Shown here: piece after piece, positions 6,615 to 6,953 of the stretch
How positions within the stretch are numbered: position 1 is the stretch's first letter
How the letters are laid out: the number at the start of each line of letters is the position of its first letter
Translations under genes and position numbers: made by a program
Source of the DNA: Chitinophagales bacterium
GTDB taxonomy: Bacteria > Bacteroidota > Bacteroidia > Chitinophagales > CAIODY01
NCBI GenBank assembly: GCA_023251415.1
Contig: JAHEYX010000141.1
Span: 837 to 7,789 of the forward strand
DNA: 6,953 bases
Reading direction: 5' to 3'
The notes under the pieces: model-generated
Told to the model about the DNA's origin: nothing
Databases searched by the model: none
The model's input: the letters and a program-made list of their open reading frames with translations, nothing else

Positions 6615-6953
6615 ATGCAACCACATATTAGTCAGATTTTACAGTTAAGCAAAAGGATTAAAAGTTTGCATTGGGCTATATTAGCTTATTCCATTTTATT
6701 TATTGCACTTTATCCCTATCAAAAAGCCTATATCGACCCGGATGGCATGTCGTATATTAATATTGCGCAAAAGTATTATCTAGGCAATTTTAAAGAGGCT
6801 GTAAATGGTTTTTGGAGCCCGCTTATTTCATGGGTAATGGCCCCTTTTTTTCTAGCTTTTTCTTCTAAAGTGCTTATTACAAAAATAGCCTCTTTTTTTG
6901 TTGGAGTAAGTGTACTAATTGCCTTAAATAAATTAGCAAGTTTATTCGTGCTT
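6615..6953 (+). CDS. Polytopic membrane protein, GT-C-type glycosyltransferase-like (partial, 3' end missing)
   Basis: The frame from ATG 6615 stays open for 113 codons to the window edge. A short cytoplasmic, basic N-terminus (KRIK at 13-16) precedes a first membrane helix at about 19-35. A loop containing DPDGMSYINIA (41-51) follows, then NGFWSPLISW (64-73), then further hydrophobic helices at about 74-83 and 92-105. An acidic DxD-like motif just after the first helix is typical of GT-C glycosyltransferases, which use lipid-linked sugars on the outer face of the membrane; the DG-x-[SY]Y-x-x-IA plus NGYWSPL pattern recurs in uncharacterised Bacteroidota membrane proteins of this kind. I recognise the group but no defined substrate. 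The gene starts only 15 bp after the tRNA CCA end with no visible promoter or terminator between, so it may be read from the tRNA promoter. Earlier in-frame starts would lie within the tRNA; later ones (Met45) would lose the first helix. Confidence 0.75.
   Translation, partial: MQPHISQILQLSKRIKSLHWAILAYSILFIALYPYQKAYIDPDGMSYINIAQKYYLGNFKEAVNGFWSPLISWVMAPFFLAFSSKVLITKIASFFVGVSVLIALNKLASLFVL

Overview
The window looks like an AT-rich chromosomal segment from a member of the Bacteroidota. The signs are the lack of Shine-Dalgarno sequences before the starts, Bacteroidota-type -7 elements (TAnnTTTG: an exact copy before the tRNA and a 7/8 copy before the kinase), a GH130/glycosyltransferase gene pair, and a very long multi-PAS histidine kinase with a separate single-domain response regulator. 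The species cannot be named from the sequence alone.

Layout. On the minus strand, 1250 to the left edge holds a two-gene unit: a complete GH130-family glycoside phosphorylase/hydrolase (204-1250), then the start of a glycosyltransferase joined to it by a 4-bp ATGA overlap. The glycosyltransferase reading frame meets an in-frame TAA at 10-12, yet family-like sequence continues after it, so this copy is either broken or carries a base error. A 409-bp divergent intergenic region (1251-1659) follows, with a candidate kinase promoter and an imperfect dyad. On the plus strand, 1660-5982 encodes a 1440-residue sensor histidine kinase: about eight membrane helices, seven PAS modules, HisKA and HATPase_c. 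After a 20-bp gap comes a 144-residue CheY/Rcp1-like receiver (6003-6437). A terminator-like stem spans the receiver's stop codon. A tRNA-Arg(CCU) with encoded CCA lies at 6524-6599. Only 15 bp later, a polytopic membrane protein resembling a GT-C glycosyltransferase begins at 6615 and runs off the right edge.

How the parts work together. The kinase and receiver form a self-contained phosphorelay: the kinase has no receiver of its own, and the regulator has no output domain, so signalling must pass to another protein. Nothing in the sequence links this pair functionally to the GH130 unit, which is transcribed divergently. The most notable structural signal is the kinase's PAS tower. It has two sub-types of duplicated modules, and the boundary motif of the last four modules recurs at exactly 126-residue steps. 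I saw no mobile element, CRISPR array or clearly novel multi-gene system.
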